NCBI RefSeq assembly: GCF_001421705.1
Contig: NZ_LMKO01000002.1
Span: 165,628 to 229,627, forward strand
Direction of reading: 5' to 3'
DNA: 64,000 nt
Source: Xylophilus sp. Leaf220
Lineage (GTDB): Bacteria; Pseudomonadota; Gammaproteobacteria; Burkholderiales; Burkholderiaceae_C
A model generated the notes under the pieces. The model saw nothing but the letters and a program-made list of their open reading frames with translations. It searched no databases and was not told where the DNA came from. The translations under genes were made by a program, and so were the position numbers. Below, piece by piece: positions 1 through 9,515 of this stretch (position 1 is the stretch's first letter; every line of letters begins with the position of its first letter).

Positions 1-380
1 CGCGAGCACCGCAGGTTGCCCGCAGCGCAGCGGAGGGACGCAGCACGCGGGGTCGCCTTTTCTTGGTTACTTCTTTTGGCGAAGCAAAAGAAGTGACTCG
101 CCCGCGGGGGCGAAATCCCCGCCTCCGAGCCCAACACGTGCAGTGTTTCCCCGGACAGCAGCTGAGGCTGTCAGCCGGGCGCGGCCCTCACCCCCGCCCT
201 CTCCCAGGGGGAGAGGGAGCAAGTCCGGACAGCCGGGCGCGGGCCAAACAGCCGTCAATGGATGACCCGCCGGGCGCGGCCCTCACCCCACCCTCTCCCA
301 GGGCGAGAGGGAGCCATGCAGGACAGCCGAGCAGTCGGTCGTGCCCCCTCGACCGGCCGCACCGCCCACCGCAACCAGCT
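1..380. repeat. Intergenic repeat block, no gene
   Basis: I see no convincing gene here. An inverted repeat with arms at 66-78 and 85-97 (GTTACTTCTTTTG facing CAAAAGAAGTGAC, one mismatch) lies at the left. It is followed by two diverged direct copies of a unit at about 176-220 and 271-315. Each unit reads CCCTCACCCC, then a CCCTCTCCC / GGGAGAGGG hairpin. The same hairpin recurs at 38703-38723 and, diverged, at 49494-49601, so it is a dispersed intergenic repeat. Open frames across it are low-complexity and arginine/proline-rich. Confidence 0.7.
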
Positions 381-2006
381 TTAGAACCCCGCCGCCAACC
401 CATCCCGCCGCGGATCGCTAGCCGCCAGATACCCTTCCTTCGCCGGATCGCCCATCCGCCAGATGAACTGCCCCGCGCCGAAATCCTGGTACGCATCGTC
501 GATCACCTCGACCCGGTGCCCCAGCCCCTGCAGCCCCTGCACCGTCGCCGGGTCCATCGCCGCCTCGGCGTTGATCTCCAGCCCGGCGTTGAAGCGCCAG
601 CGCGGCGCATCGCAGGCGATCTGCGGGTTCTGCTGGTAGTCGAGCATGCGCACCACCGTCTGCATGTGGCCCTGCGGCTGCATGTTGCCGCCCATCACGC
701 CGAAGCTCATCACCGGCTGGCCGTCCTTGGTGAGGAAGGCCGGGATGATGGTGTGGAACGGCCGCTTGCCCGGCGCCACCAGGTTGGCGGCGTTGGCGCC
801 CGCCGGGTCGGTGCTGAAACCGAAGCCACGGTTCTGCAGGCTGATGCCGAAGGTCGGCTCCACCACGCCCGAGCCGAAGCCGGCGAAGTTGCTTTGAATA
901 AAGCTCACCATCATGCCGCTCTCGTCGGCCGCGGTGAGGTAGATGGTGCCGCCCTTGACCGGGTTGCCGGCCTTGAAGTCCTGCGCGCGCTTCGGGTCGA
1001 TCAGCTTGGCGCGCTCGGCCAGATAGGCATCGTCGAGCATCTGCTCGGCCGTCAGCTGCATGCTCGACGGCTCGGCCACGTAGCGGTAGACGTCGGCGAA
1101 CGCCAGCTTCATCGCCTCGATCTGCAGATGCTGCGACGCCACCGAATCGACCGGCAGGCTCGCCATGTCGAAATTGCCCAGAATGCCGAGCGCGATCTGC
1201 GCCGCGATGCCCTGGCCGTTGGGCGGGATCTCGTGCAGGGTGAAGCCGCGGTAGTCCTTGGCCAGCGGCTTGACCCACTCGGGCCGGTGCGCGGCCAGGT
1301 CGGCCTTCGTCATGCTGCCGCCGTGCTTTTGCACATAGCCGGCGATGGCCTCGGCGATCTCGCCCTCGTAATAGCTGCGGCCCCCGCTGGCGCCGATGCT
1401 GCGCAGCGCACGCGCCGCCGCCGGGAACTGGAACAGCTCGCCCACCTTCGGCGCCCGGCCGCGCGGCAGGAAGCTCTCGGCGAAACCGGGCTGCGACTGC
1501 AGCTCGGGCGCGCCGGCCGCCCACTTCTGCTGCACCACCGGCGGCAGCAGGTAGCCCCGCTCTGCGATCTCGGCGGCGGGCTCCATCAGGTCGGCGAACG
1601 GCAGCTTGCCGAAGCGCTCCGACATCGCCGCCCAGGCGCTCACCGCGCCCGGCACGGTGATCGAATCCACGCCCCGCCGCGGCCCGTTGGCCTGGCCCGC
1701 GCCGTACTTGCGGCTGAAATATTCCGGCGTCCAGGCCTGCGGCGCGCGGCCCGAGGCGTTCAGGCCGTGCAGCTCCTTGCCGTCCCACAGGATGCAGAAC
1801 GCATCCGACCCCAGCCCGTTGCTCACCGGCTCCACGATCGTCATCGCCGCCGCCGCGGCGATCGCCGCATCCACCGCGTTGCCCCCCTTCCATAGCATCC
1901 GCAACCCCGCCTGCGCCGCCAGCGGATGCGAGGTGGAGACCACGTTGCGCGCGAACACGGGCAGGCGGATGGAGGAGTACGAACTGACGTGGTTGAAGTC
2001 GATCAT
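381..2006 (-). CDS. Gamma-glutamyltransferase family protein
   Basis: 541-residue protein of the Ntn-hydrolase gamma-glutamyltransferase family, which cleaves gamma-glutamyl bonds such as that of glutathione or related amides after self-cleavage into two chains. The N-terminal GGNAVDAAIA motif is characteristic. The maturation site GGTIYLTAAD places the expected nucleophilic threonine at residue 354. Glycine-rich loops such as GGNMQPQGH support the small-chain fold. No signal peptide is apparent at the chosen ATG, so a cytoplasmic location is likely, unlike periplasmic E. coli Ggt. The substrate is unknown; YwrD-like and cephalosporin-acylase-like relatives share this architecture. It lies in the same direction as, and 175 bp beyond, the Bug receptor gene, with a dispersed repeat between them. 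Confidence 0.9.
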   Translation of the reverse strand: MIDFNHVSSYSSIRLPVFARNVVSTSHPLAAQAGLRMLWKGGNAVDAAIAAAAAMTIVEPVSNGLGSDAFCILWDGKELHGLNASGRAPQAWTPEYFSRKYGAGQANGPRRGVDSITVPGAVSAWAAMSERFGKLPFADLMEPAAEIAERGYLLPPVVQQKWAAGAPELQSQPGFAESFLPRGRAPKVGELFQFPAAARALRSIGASGGRSYYEGEIAEAIAGYVQKHGGSMTKADLAAHRPEWVKPLAKDYRGFTLHEIPPNGQGIAAQIALGILGNFDMASLPVDSVASQHLQIEAMKLAFADVYRYVAEPSSMQLTAEQMLDDAYLAERAKLIDPKRAQDFKAGNPVKGGTIYLTAADESGMMVSFIQSNFAGFGSGVVEPTFGISLQNRGFGFSTDPAGANAANLVAPGKRPFHTIIPAFLTKDGQPVMSFGVMGGNMQPQGHMQTVVRMLDYQQNPQIACDAPRWRFNAGLEINAEAAMDPATVQGLQGLGHRVEVIDDAYQDFGAGQFIWRMGDPAKEGYLAASDPRRDGLAAGF

Positions 2007-2077
2007 GGTCGTGGAATGTCTCGGTTTGAAAGAAAACGGATTCTTGCGCAGGTGGCCGTTCCGGATGAAGCAACCCT

Positions 2078-2176
2078 ATTTCAGGGATACCGTGGAACCG
2101 GCTTTGCCGGGCCACTGGTATCGCCCCCGGCGAGGGGGGTGGCGACGACACGAAGTGCGGAGCCTGGGGGCGAGCC
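2078..2176 (+). repeat. GGGATACC-type dispersed repeat, copy 1
   Basis: About 100 bp beginning CAGGGATACCG, passing through GAACCGGCTTTGCCGGGC and a CGCCCCC/GGGGG core, and ending in an AGTGCGGAGCCTGGGGG tail. The same block, inverted, occurs twice in tandem at 14462-14651, and part of it lies at 42748-42836. It fills the gap between the gamma-glutamyltransferase and Bug genes. Confidence 0.75.
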
Positions 2177-2181
2177 AAAAG

Positions 2182-3180
2182 CTAGTCCAGGGTGATCCCC
2201 AAGGTCTTCACGTCCTTCTCCCAGCGCGTCAGCTCCTGGTCGATCTGGGCGGTGAAGCGCTTCGGATCGCTCGTCACCGGCTCCACGCCCTGAGCCGCGA
2301 ACTGGGCGGCCACCTCGGGCTTGGCGACGATCTTCTTCACCTCCTGGGCCAGCCGCTCGACGATGGCCGGATCGGTGCCGCCGGTGGTGAAGAGGCCGTA
2401 CCACGAGGCAAAGGCGTAGCCCGGCACGCCGGCCTCGGCGACCGTGGGCACGTCGGGCAGCGACTTGACCCGCTGCTGCGTGGTCACCGCCAGGATGCGG
2501 GTCTGGCCGGTGCGGGCCGACTGGATCGCCGGCGGAATGCCCGAAAAAGTCAGCTCGATCTGGCCGGCGGCCACGTCGGTCAGCGCCTGGCTGTTGCCCT
2601 TGTACGGGATGTGGGTGAGCTTCACCCCCGCCTGCTGGGCGAACAGGGCGCCGGCCAGGTGCAGGGTGGAGCCGTTGCCGGACGATCCGTAGTTGATCGT
2701 GCCCGGCGCCTTGCGCGCCGCCTCGATCAGCTCCCGGACGTTGGCGTACGGCAGCTTGGCGTTGACCAGCAGCGCGTTGCCCGACTCGGCCACCAGGCTG
2801 ACCGCCGCCAGGTCCTTGCGCGGATCAAAGCTGACCTTCTTGGCCAGCACCGGCGCGATGGTGTTGCCGCCGATCGAGCCCAGCAGCAGCGTGTAGCCGT
2901 TCTTCGGCGCCTTGGCCACCACGTCGCCGGCGATCAGGCCGCCCGCGCCGGCGCGGTTCTCCACCACCACCGGCTGGCCCAGGCTTTGCTGCAGTTCCCG
3001 GGCGAGGATGCGCGCCAGGATGTCGTTGCCGCCCCCCGGCGCGAAACCGACGATCATCTTCAGCGACTGCGACGGCCACGGCTCGGCCGCGAAGACGGGC
3101 AAGGACACCGATGCCGCTGCGGCCGACCCCAGCAGCGCAGCGGACACGAAACACAGGCGACGACGACGGGAGACAGGCAT
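2182..3180 (-). CDS. Bug/TctC family periplasmic solute-binding receptor
   Basis: 332-residue periplasmic receptor of the Bug (TctC) family, which binds carboxylates and related small organic molecules for tripartite tricarboxylate transporters or for signalling. The ATG at 3180 starts an arginine-rich signal peptide ending near VFA-AE. The mature N-terminus has the family pattern WPSQ..KMIVGFAPGGGNDILAR, followed by VVENRAGAGG. No TctA or TctB membrane gene is adjacent, so it is an orphan receptor, as is common in Bordetella and Comamonadaceae. It is divergent from the LysR gene at 3357, which probably regulates it. The ligand is unknown. Confidence 0.9.
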   Translation of the reverse strand: MPVSRRRRLCFVSAALLGSAAAASVSLPVFAAEPWPSQSLKMIVGFAPGGGNDILARILARELQQSLGQPVVVENRAGAGGLIAGDVVAKAPKNGYTLLLGSIGGNTIAPVLAKKVSFDPRKDLAAVSLVAESGNALLVNAKLPYANVRELIEAARKAPGTINYGSSGNGSTLHLAGALFAQQAGVKLTHIPYKGNSQALTDVAAGQIELTFSGIPPAIQSARTGQTRILAVTTQQRVKSLPDVPTVAEAGVPGYAFASWYGLFTTGGTDPAIVERLAQEVKKIVAKPEVAAQFAAQGVEPVTSDPKRFTAQIDQELTRWEKDVKTLGITLD

Positions 3181-3356
3181 GGTGGAGATTTCCGGAACGG
3201 ACAGCACGGCGACGAATGCCGCGCGCCCTGCGGGCAGGCGCGGCCCTGCCCCGATTGTTGTGAGCCGGCGCCGCGAGGGAAAGCGATTAATGCTGCACCG
3301 CACGACGAGAAAACCTCGTCGGTGCACCGTCGCCCTGGCGCAGAGAGGCCGGCTCC

Positions 3357-4247
3357 ATGCTTAGCCAGCGGGTGCTGCAGACCTTCCTGGCCGTGGCCGA
3401 GGAAGGCTCCTTCGCCGCCGCGGCCCACCGGGTGGCGCTGACGCCCTCGGCCGTCAGCCTGCAGATGCGCACGCTGGAGGACGAGCTCAAGCGCGCCCTC
3501 TTCACCCGCGACGGCAAGACCGTCGCCCTCAACGCGCAGGGCCGGGCCCTGCTGCCGCTGGCCGAACGGATGGCCGCGCTGTATGCGCAGATGCTGCAGG
3601 CCGACACCGCCGGCGCCGCGATGGCCGGCACGGTGCAGCTGGGCGCGGTGGTCTCGGGCCTGGGCCGGCTGGTGCAGGCGACGCTGGACCTGAAGCGGCG
3701 GCATCCGGCGCTCGACCTGCACGTGTCCTCGGGCAAGTCCGACCGGCTGATCGCCCAGGTGGAAAGCGGCGACCTGGATGCGGCCATCGTGGTGCGCGAC
3801 CCGGTACAGAGCCGCCCCGCCCTGGCCTGGACACCGCTCTATACCGAGCCGCTGGTGCTGCTGGTGCCGGCCGGCACCGCGCCCGGCGGCGTGCGCGCGC
3901 TGGTGGAGCGCCACCCCTTCATCCGCTTCAGCCGGGCCGAGCACACCGGCCAGCTGGTCGAGCGCACCCTGCGCCGGCTGCGCGCCCGGCCGCAGGAGTT
4001 CCTGGAGCTCAATTCGATCGAGGCGATCGCCGACCTGGTACGCGACGGCCTGGGCGTGGCGCTGCTGCCGCTGCTCGACGGCCGCGGCTGGCAGGCCGAT
4101 GCGCGCCTGGGCGTGGTGGAGATTCCGCAGGCGGCCGAAGCCCGCGAGATGGCGCTGGTGCAACTGCGCACCGCACCCAAGGCGGCGGTGATCGCTGCCA
4201 TCGCCGAGGGCTTCCGGTCGCGCGGGCAGGTGCCGGGCGGCGGCTGA
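3357..4247 (+). CDS. LysR family transcriptional regulator
   Basis: 296-residue LysR-type regulator. The N-terminal winged helix-turn-helix spans roughly residues 4-63 (TFLAVAEEGSFAAAAHRVAL). A substrate-binding domain follows from about residue 90, with the usual GLGVALLPLLDG segment near the C-terminus. It is divergent from the Bug receptor gene across 176 bp, the arrangement normally seen for a LysR protein and its target. The start is the ATG that places the helix-turn-helix at the very N-terminus. The effector is unknown, presumably the Bug ligand or a breakdown product. Confidence 0.92.
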   Translation: MLSQRVLQTFLAVAEEGSFAAAAHRVALTPSAVSLQMRTLEDELKRALFTRDGKTVALNAQGRALLPLAERMAALYAQMLQADTAGAAMAGTVQLGAVVSGLGRLVQATLDLKRRHPALDLHVSSGKSDRLIAQVESGDLDAAIVVRDPVQSRPALAWTPLYTEPLVLLVPAGTAPGGVRALVERHPFIRFSRAEHTGQLVERTLRRLRARPQEFLELNSIEAIADLVRDGLGVALLPLLDGRGWQADARLGVVEIPQAAEAREMALVQLRTAPKAAVIAAIAEGFRSRGQVPGGG

Positions 4248-4329
4248 CCCGGGGCGTGCCGACAGCCGCGCCCGGTACTGGAGAACAGGAAGAAATAAGG
4301 CATCCAGCCGGCATGGCGCGCCGACGTTC

Positions 4330-4376
4330 AGCTATAGAAATAGTAGCAATTGCTGCCCGGGACGCAGCGGCCAGCG
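4330..4376. repeat. GCTA-stem repeat, diverged copy
   Basis: GCTAT-N7-GTAGC arms at 4330-4347 are followed by a GC-rich stem GCTGCCCGGGACGCAGC. This is a diverged member of the family best preserved at 22721 and 49397. It lies just past the stop codon of the ABC transporter gene and could help end its transcript. Confidence 0.5.
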
Positions 4377-4377
4377 G

Positions 4378-6228
4378 CTAGCCCTCGAACCGGTAGCTCT
4401 CGGCCGTGTGCAGCTCCCACGCACCGCCGCCCTTCAGCTGCAGCACCTGCGTGTGGTGGCGCAGCACCGCGGCGCGGTGGGCGATGCTGATGAGGGTGCA
4501 GCCGTCGGCGCGCAGGCGCTCGTACAGGGCGGCCTCGTTGGCGCTGTCGAGGGCGCTGGTCGCCTCGTCCAGGATCACCAGGCGGGGCTGGCGCACCAGT
4601 ACCCGGGCGAAGGCCAGGCGCTGCTGCTCGCCCATCGACAGCAGCTTTTCCCAGTCGTGCACCGCGTCCAGGCCGCCGACCCGGTCGGACAGCTCTTCCA
4701 GCCGCACCGCCTTCAGCATGCCGTGCAGCTCGTCGTCGCTCAGCGGCGATTCGCGGCTGGGGTAGAGCAGCTGGCTGCGCAGGGTGTCGGTCTGCATGTA
4801 GGGCCGCTGGGGCAGGAAGAACACGTCCTCGATCGGCAGCTGCTGCACCACGCCGGTCCCGGTGCGCCACAGGCCGGCCATCGCCCGCAGCAGCGAGCTC
4901 TTGCCGCAGCCGCTGGCGCCGGTGATCAGCAGGCCCTCGCCGGGCGCCAGCGCCAGGCTCAGGTCCTTGACCAGCAGGCGGCCGAACTGCGGGGTGTAGA
5001 GCGACAGGTTCTCCACCGCCACCGTGTCGCCGGGACGCAGTTCGATCTGGGTGGGCGCCGGCGGCGTGGGGGCCGGCGCCGGCTCGGGTGCAGGCGGCAC
5101 AGTGGGGGCAGCGCGGCGGGCCACCGGCGGGGGCACGGCGGCGGTGGCCAGCGGCGCCTTGATCACCGCCTGCGACAGCGCATGCAGCCGGTCGATGCCG
5201 GCGACGAAGCGGCTCAGGCCCTCGAAGTTGTCGACGATCAAGGATACGGCGCCCAGCACCGCGGCGAAGGCGCCGGCCGCCTGCACCGCGCGGCCCACTT
5301 CCAGCTCGCCCGAGAGCACCGCGTTGGCCAGGATGATGCTGGGCACCACCAGGGTCAGCTGGCTGAAGGCGCGCTGGAACATGTTGAGCGAGCGCTGTTT
5401 CTTGATCAGCCGGGCGTAGTTGGCCAGCACCGCGCCCAGCCGGCCGTCGATCTGCGACCGCTCCTGCGCCTCGCCCCGGTAGAAGGCGATCGACTCGGCG
5501 TTCTCCCGCAGCCGCATCAGGTTGAAGCGGAAATCGGCCTCGCGCCGGATCTGCAGGAAGTTGAGCCGGATCAGCGGCGCGCCGAACACGTACAGGGCCA
5601 GGAAGGTGCCCACCACCGCGTAGACGGCCAGGAAGGCCACCAGCAGGTGCGAGATCGACCACAGCACCGCGCTGAAGGCCACCAGCTGCATCAGCGAGCC
5701 CAGGAAGATCAGCAGGAAGTTGATCGACCGGCCGGTGAAGGTGTTGATGTCCTCGCTGATGCGCTGGTCGGGGTTGTCGATGTCGTTGTTCGAGCCCAGC
5801 TCGTAGTACTTGTGGTCGCCCAGGTAGCCGTCGAGGAAGCGGCCGGTCAGCCAGCGCCGCCAGTTGTTCGAGAACGCGTCCCGCATGTAGTAATAGAACG
5901 CATAGACGGGCACCGCGAAGGCCAGCACCAGCAGCGCCATCCGCACCGCCGACCAGAAGCGCTCGCTCTCGCGGCCGGCCAGGGCCGAGGTCATCTCGCC
6001 GGTCTTGTCGACCAGCATCACCGCCAGCTGCGTCTCCAGGAGCATCAGCACCACCAGCAGCGCCAGCAAGGACCAGGCCGACTTCTTCTGGTCGCCCAGC
6101 CAGTAGGGCTTGGCCACCTGCATGAACTGGCGCCAGGCCGCCATCGACAAGGTGGGCGGTCGGTTGCGCAGGCGTTTCTTGCGGGGAATGGGAGACACGG
6201 TGTCGGCCACGGGAACGGAAAGGGGCAT
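4378..6228 (-). CDS. SbmA/BacA-like ABC transporter, fused permease and ATPase
   Basis: 616-residue half-transporter in which an SbmA/BacA-like membrane domain (about residues 30-330, several hydrophobic helices) is followed by an ABC ATPase. The membrane domain has the family segment NPDQRISEDI near residue 160. The ATPase has Walker A GASGCGKSS at residues 437-445, a signature LSMGEQQRLAF near residue 530, and Walker B LVILDEATSALD. Relatives (YddA, Rv1819c-like) move peptides, antibiotics or cobalamin derivatives across the inner membrane; the substrate here cannot be read. An alanine/proline-rich linker of about 40 residues joins the halves. The ATG at 6228 is chosen because frames upstream are arginine-rich and overlap non-coding DNA. 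Confidence 0.88.
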   Translation of the reverse strand: MPLSVPVADTVSPIPRKKRLRNRPPTLSMAAWRQFMQVAKPYWLGDQKKSAWSLLALLVVLMLLETQLAVMLVDKTGEMTSALAGRESERFWSAVRMALLVLAFAVPVYAFYYYMRDAFSNNWRRWLTGRFLDGYLGDHKYYELGSNNDIDNPDQRISEDINTFTGRSINFLLIFLGSLMQLVAFSAVLWSISHLLVAFLAVYAVVGTFLALYVFGAPLIRLNFLQIRREADFRFNLMRLRENAESIAFYRGEAQERSQIDGRLGAVLANYARLIKKQRSLNMFQRAFSQLTLVVPSIILANAVLSGELEVGRAVQAAGAFAAVLGAVSLIVDNFEGLSRFVAGIDRLHALSQAVIKAPLATAAVPPPVARRAAPTVPPAPEPAPAPTPPAPTQIELRPGDTVAVENLSLYTPQFGRLLVKDLSLALAPGEGLLITGASGCGKSSLLRAMAGLWRTGTGVVQQLPIEDVFFLPQRPYMQTDTLRSQLLYPSRESPLSDDELHGMLKAVRLEELSDRVGGLDAVHDWEKLLSMGEQQRLAFARVLVRQPRLVILDEATSALDSANEAALYERLRADGCTLISIAHRAAVLRHHTQVLQLKGGGAWELHTAESYRFEG

Positions 6229-6464
6229 GGAAAAAACGGAAAACCGCTTTGGGGGACTGGAAAGGGCCTCTTCGGGCCGGGCCACCGCACGGTAGCCCGG
6301 CGGCCGGCGGCGCCATGTGGGACGGCGCCCCGCGGCCGTACGGAAACCGACGCTTCTTGCATTTTGAGAAGCCCTGCCCGACCGGACCCTGACCACCCTC
6401 GCCACCCCGGCCGCGCGGGGAGCGGGAGTTTCGGCAGTTCTTCTCTCATTCTTCTTATATTCAA

Positions 6465-6660
6465 TAGCAGTAGTAGTAGAGGGCGGCGAAAAGTGGGGAC
6501 AACCGGGTTTTCGTGATTTGGATCAAGCACTTGCGTGTGGCCGAACCATGTGGGCGGAGCGGCCTGAGCGCCAAGGTGCAGGGATAACAACTTTCCGTTT
6601 CGCGCCGGCTCTGTGGACAAGTCGAACTTGACAATCGATCGCTCCACAGGCTTGTCCACA
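6465..6660. other. oriC-like element 1: TAG-triplet run plus inverted DnaA-box-like pair
   Basis: Within the 526-bp divergent gap 6229-6754. A triplet run TAG-CAG-TAG-TAG-TAG (6465-6479) is followed by CCGGGTTTT (6503), GAACCATGTGG (6543-6553) and two 10-bp inverted arms, TGTGGACAAG (6612-6621) and CTTGTCCACA (6651-6660). Each arm is one base from the DnaA box TTATCCACA. Measured from the end of the triplet run, the offsets 24, 64 and 133 are identical to those of the element at 15984-16167. This resembles the DnaA-trio and DnaA-box layout of bacterial unwinding regions, but no dnaA gene is present. Function is inferred only. Confidence 0.5.
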
Positions 6661-6754
6661 CGCGCGGCCGGCCGACGTACGCAAACCCTAAAAACCCGGC
6701 CCGGCAGGGCCGATAGCGCCGGGCGGGCCGCAACAAGTTGATACGATCCGGTAC

Positions 6755-9478
6755 GTGCAGCCTCCTCCAAATTCCACGGCCCCGTCGTCCGCCAGAACCT
6801 TCGCCAGGGGGCCGGTGCTGCGGCTGCAGACCCAGCTCGGCATCGCGCTGGGCGCGGTCATCGTGGGCGCGTCGGTGGTGCTGTCGATCGGACTGGCGGG
6901 GATCGCCGAGCGGCGGATGGTGGAGCTGAGCGCCAACAACCTCGACAGCCTGGCCGAGCAGATGGCGCGGGAGCTGTCGACCGGCATGGACCAGTTCGGC
7001 CGCGAGGTGATGTCCCAGGCGGACCGCAGCCGCTACCGCAGTCCCGATTCCACCCGCGCCTCGATGCGGTCGGCGCTGGAGGATTTCCAGCGCGACAACC
7101 CCGAGTACTCCTACGTCAGCGTGATCGACGTGCCGTCGGGGACCGTCGTGGCGGCCAGCGGCGGCCTCTTCGAAGGCGGCTCGGCCATCGGCCGGCCGGT
7201 GTTCGAGGAAGGCAGGAAGGGCCTGTTCCTGGGCGACGTGCACAAGGCGGTGCGGCTGGCCGAACTGCTGCCCGCCCGCAGCGACGGCGAGCCGCTGCGC
7301 TTCCTGGACGTGGCGGCGCCGATCCGGGATGCGGAGGGGCGGGTCGTCCGCGTCTTCGGCACCCACATCGGCTGGGAATGGACGGCCCAGGTCCGCGACA
7401 ACGTGCTGGGGCCGGTGGCCGAGCGCCAGGGTGTCGAGATCTTCCTGGTCGATACCGAATCGAAGGTGGTGCTGACCGCCACCGACGCGGTGCCGGTGGG
7501 TACCGCGCTGGCCTCTCTGGTGCCATCCACCGGCCATACGGCGCGGCAAACCTGGTCGGACGGTACCGACTACCTCACCACCAACGCCGCCACCCGGCCG
7601 CACGGCAGTTTCGCCGGCTTCGGCTGGCGGGTGGTGGCGCGGCAGCCGTTCTCGGCTACGCTGGATTCGGTGCGCACCCTGCAGTACGGCTTCCTGGCGG
7701 GCGGCACGGCGATCGGGCTGCTGGCCGCGGTGCTGGCGTGGTGGCTCACCGGCCGGCTGGTGATGCCGCTGCGCCGCCTGGCCGACGCGGTCGACCGCGC
7801 CGAGCCGGGCCAGCCCTGGGCCGACAGCCGGATCGACGCGCACGAGACCGGCGAGGTGGCGGCGGTCAAGCGCGCCATGGCCCGGCTGGCCGACTCGGCC
7901 CGGTCGAGTGCCGATGCCTCCAGCACCAGCGTGCGGCAGTTCCAGGCGCTGGCCCGCTCGCTGCCGCAGGTGGTCTGGCAGGCCGACGCGCAGGGCCGGC
8001 TGCAGTACGTCAACCAGGACTGGATCCATGCCCACCGGCCCGAAGGCGATTTCCCGTTGGCCGACCTGGCGCTGCGGGCGCATCCGGACGACCGCGCCGC
8101 CTTCGCGGCGGCCTGGGCGCACAGCCTGGCCACCGGCGAGAACCTGGCCTGCAAGTGCCGGCTGGCGCAGGCCGAGGGCGCCGCGCCGCGCTGGTTCGAC
8201 ATCCGCGCCCATGCGGTGCCGGGCGCCGACGGCCGCATCCACCGCTGGGTCGGCACGCTGTTCGACATCGACGAGATCGCCAGCCTGGCCGCCGCCACCC
8301 ACCGCGCGCTGGAGGAAGAAAAAGGCGCCCGCGCCGAATCCGACCGGCTGGCCCGGCTGCGCGACGAGTTCCTGGCCACCGTGTCGCACGAGTTGCGCTC
8401 GCCGCTCAACGCGATCGCCGGCTGGTCGGAGATCCTCACCCGCAAGAAGACCGACGATCCGATGATCGCCAAGGCGAGCCAGTCGATCCGCCGCAACGCC
8501 CGCCAGCAGGCCAGCCTGATCGACGACCTGATGGACATGACCGCGGTGATGGCCGGCAAGATGGTGATCCGCCACGAGCCGGTCGACTTGGCCGCATCGG
8601 CGCAGAACGTGTTCCTGTCGCACATCCACGCGGCGCAGGCCAAGGGCGTGGACCTGGTCTGCCGCGAAGCGTCGCCGGTCTGGGTGGCGGGCGAGATGCG
8701 CCGGCTGGAGCAGGTGATGTCGAACCTGGTCGGCAACGCGATCAAGTTCACCGAGGCGGGCGGCCGGGTGGTGCTGGAAGTGCGCGCCGACCCGGCCACC
8801 GGCCAGGCGGTGGTGCAGGTGCAGGACACCGGCCGCGGCATCGCGGCCGATTTCCTGCCCTACGTCTTCGAGCGCATGCGCCAGGAAGACGGCTCGGTCA
8901 CCCGCCGTTCGGGCGGGCTGGGCCTGGGGCTGGCGATCGCCCGCGGCATCGTCGAACTGCACGGCGGCCGCATCGCGGCCCACAGCGCCGGCCCCGGCCA
9001 GGGTGCGACCGTCACCGCCCACCTGCCGCTGGCCGACAACGCCGAGCCGGCCGGCACCGCCGGTGCCGCGGACGAGGTCGCCGCGGCCGTCGGCACCGAA
9101 CTGCAGGGCCTGCGGGTGCTGCTGGTCGACGACGAGGCCGACGCACGCGAGGTGGCCCACGTGGCGCTGGCCGGATTCGGCGCCGAGGTGCGCGCGGTCG
9201 GCTCGGCGGCCGAGGTGCTGCGCATCCTGGAGACCGAGCGTTTCGACGTGCTGGTGTCCGACATCGGCATGCCGGAGATGGACGGACTGACCCTCATCCG
9301 CCGCATCCGCGCCCTGCCCCACGGCACGGCCGAACGGCTACCGGCCGTGGCCCTGACCGCGTTCTCGATGGAGACGGACGTGCGGGCCGGCCGGGAAGCG
9401 GGGTTCCAGGGCTATGTGGGAAAACCGATTTCGCTGCGCGGCCTGTATGCCGCCATCGTCGGCGTGGTGCGGGACTGA
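6755..9478 (+). CDS. Hybrid sensor histidine kinase / response regulator
   Basis: 907-residue membrane sensor kinase. Order: a transmembrane helix (about residues 28-52), an extracytoplasmic dCACHE-like sensor (about 55-300), a second helix (about 305-330, FLAGGTAIGLLAAVLAWWLTG), a HAMP linker, a PAS domain (about 395-510, ending in an IDEIA linker), HisKA with phospho-acceptor His545 in SHELRSPLN, an HATPase with NLVGNAIKF and DTGRGIA, and a C-terminal receiver with Asp836 in VSDIGMPEMDG. No helix-turn-helix or other output domain is present, so phosphate is probably relayed or self-inhibitory. The start is a GTG without a strong ribosome site. It converges with the small receiver gene at 9516, a plausible partner. 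Confidence 0.9.
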   Translation: MQPPPNSTAPSSARTFARGPVLRLQTQLGIALGAVIVGASVVLSIGLAGIAERRMVELSANNLDSLAEQMARELSTGMDQFGREVMSQADRSRYRSPDSTRASMRSALEDFQRDNPEYSYVSVIDVPSGTVVAASGGLFEGGSAIGRPVFEEGRKGLFLGDVHKAVRLAELLPARSDGEPLRFLDVAAPIRDAEGRVVRVFGTHIGWEWTAQVRDNVLGPVAERQGVEIFLVDTESKVVLTATDAVPVGTALASLVPSTGHTARQTWSDGTDYLTTNAATRPHGSFAGFGWRVVARQPFSATLDSVRTLQYGFLAGGTAIGLLAAVLAWWLTGRLVMPLRRLADAVDRAEPGQPWADSRIDAHETGEVAAVKRAMARLADSARSSADASSTSVRQFQALARSLPQVVWQADAQGRLQYVNQDWIHAHRPEGDFPLADLALRAHPDDRAAFAAAWAHSLATGENLACKCRLAQAEGAAPRWFDIRAHAVPGADGRIHRWVGTLFDIDEIASLAAATHRALEEEKGARAESDRLARLRDEFLATVSHELRSPLNAIAGWSEILTRKKTDDPMIAKASQSIRRNARQQASLIDDLMDMTAVMAGKMVIRHEPVDLAASAQNVFLSHIHAAQAKGVDLVCREASPVWVAGEMRRLEQVMSNLVGNAIKFTEAGGRVVLEVRADPATGQAVVQVQDTGRGIAADFLPYVFERMRQEDGSVTRRSGGLGLGLAIARGIVELHGGRIAAHSAGPGQGATVTAHLPLADNAEPAGTAGAADEVAAAVGTELQGLRVLLVDDEADAREVAHVALAGFGAEVRAVGSAAEVLRILETERFDVLVSDIGMPEMDGLTLIRRIRALPHGTAERLPAVALTAFSMETDVRAGREAGFQGYVGKPISLRGLYAAIVGVVRD

Positions 9479-9515
9479 GTTCGGCCGCCCGCGCACCGCA
9501 GGCAGCCGCCGGCGC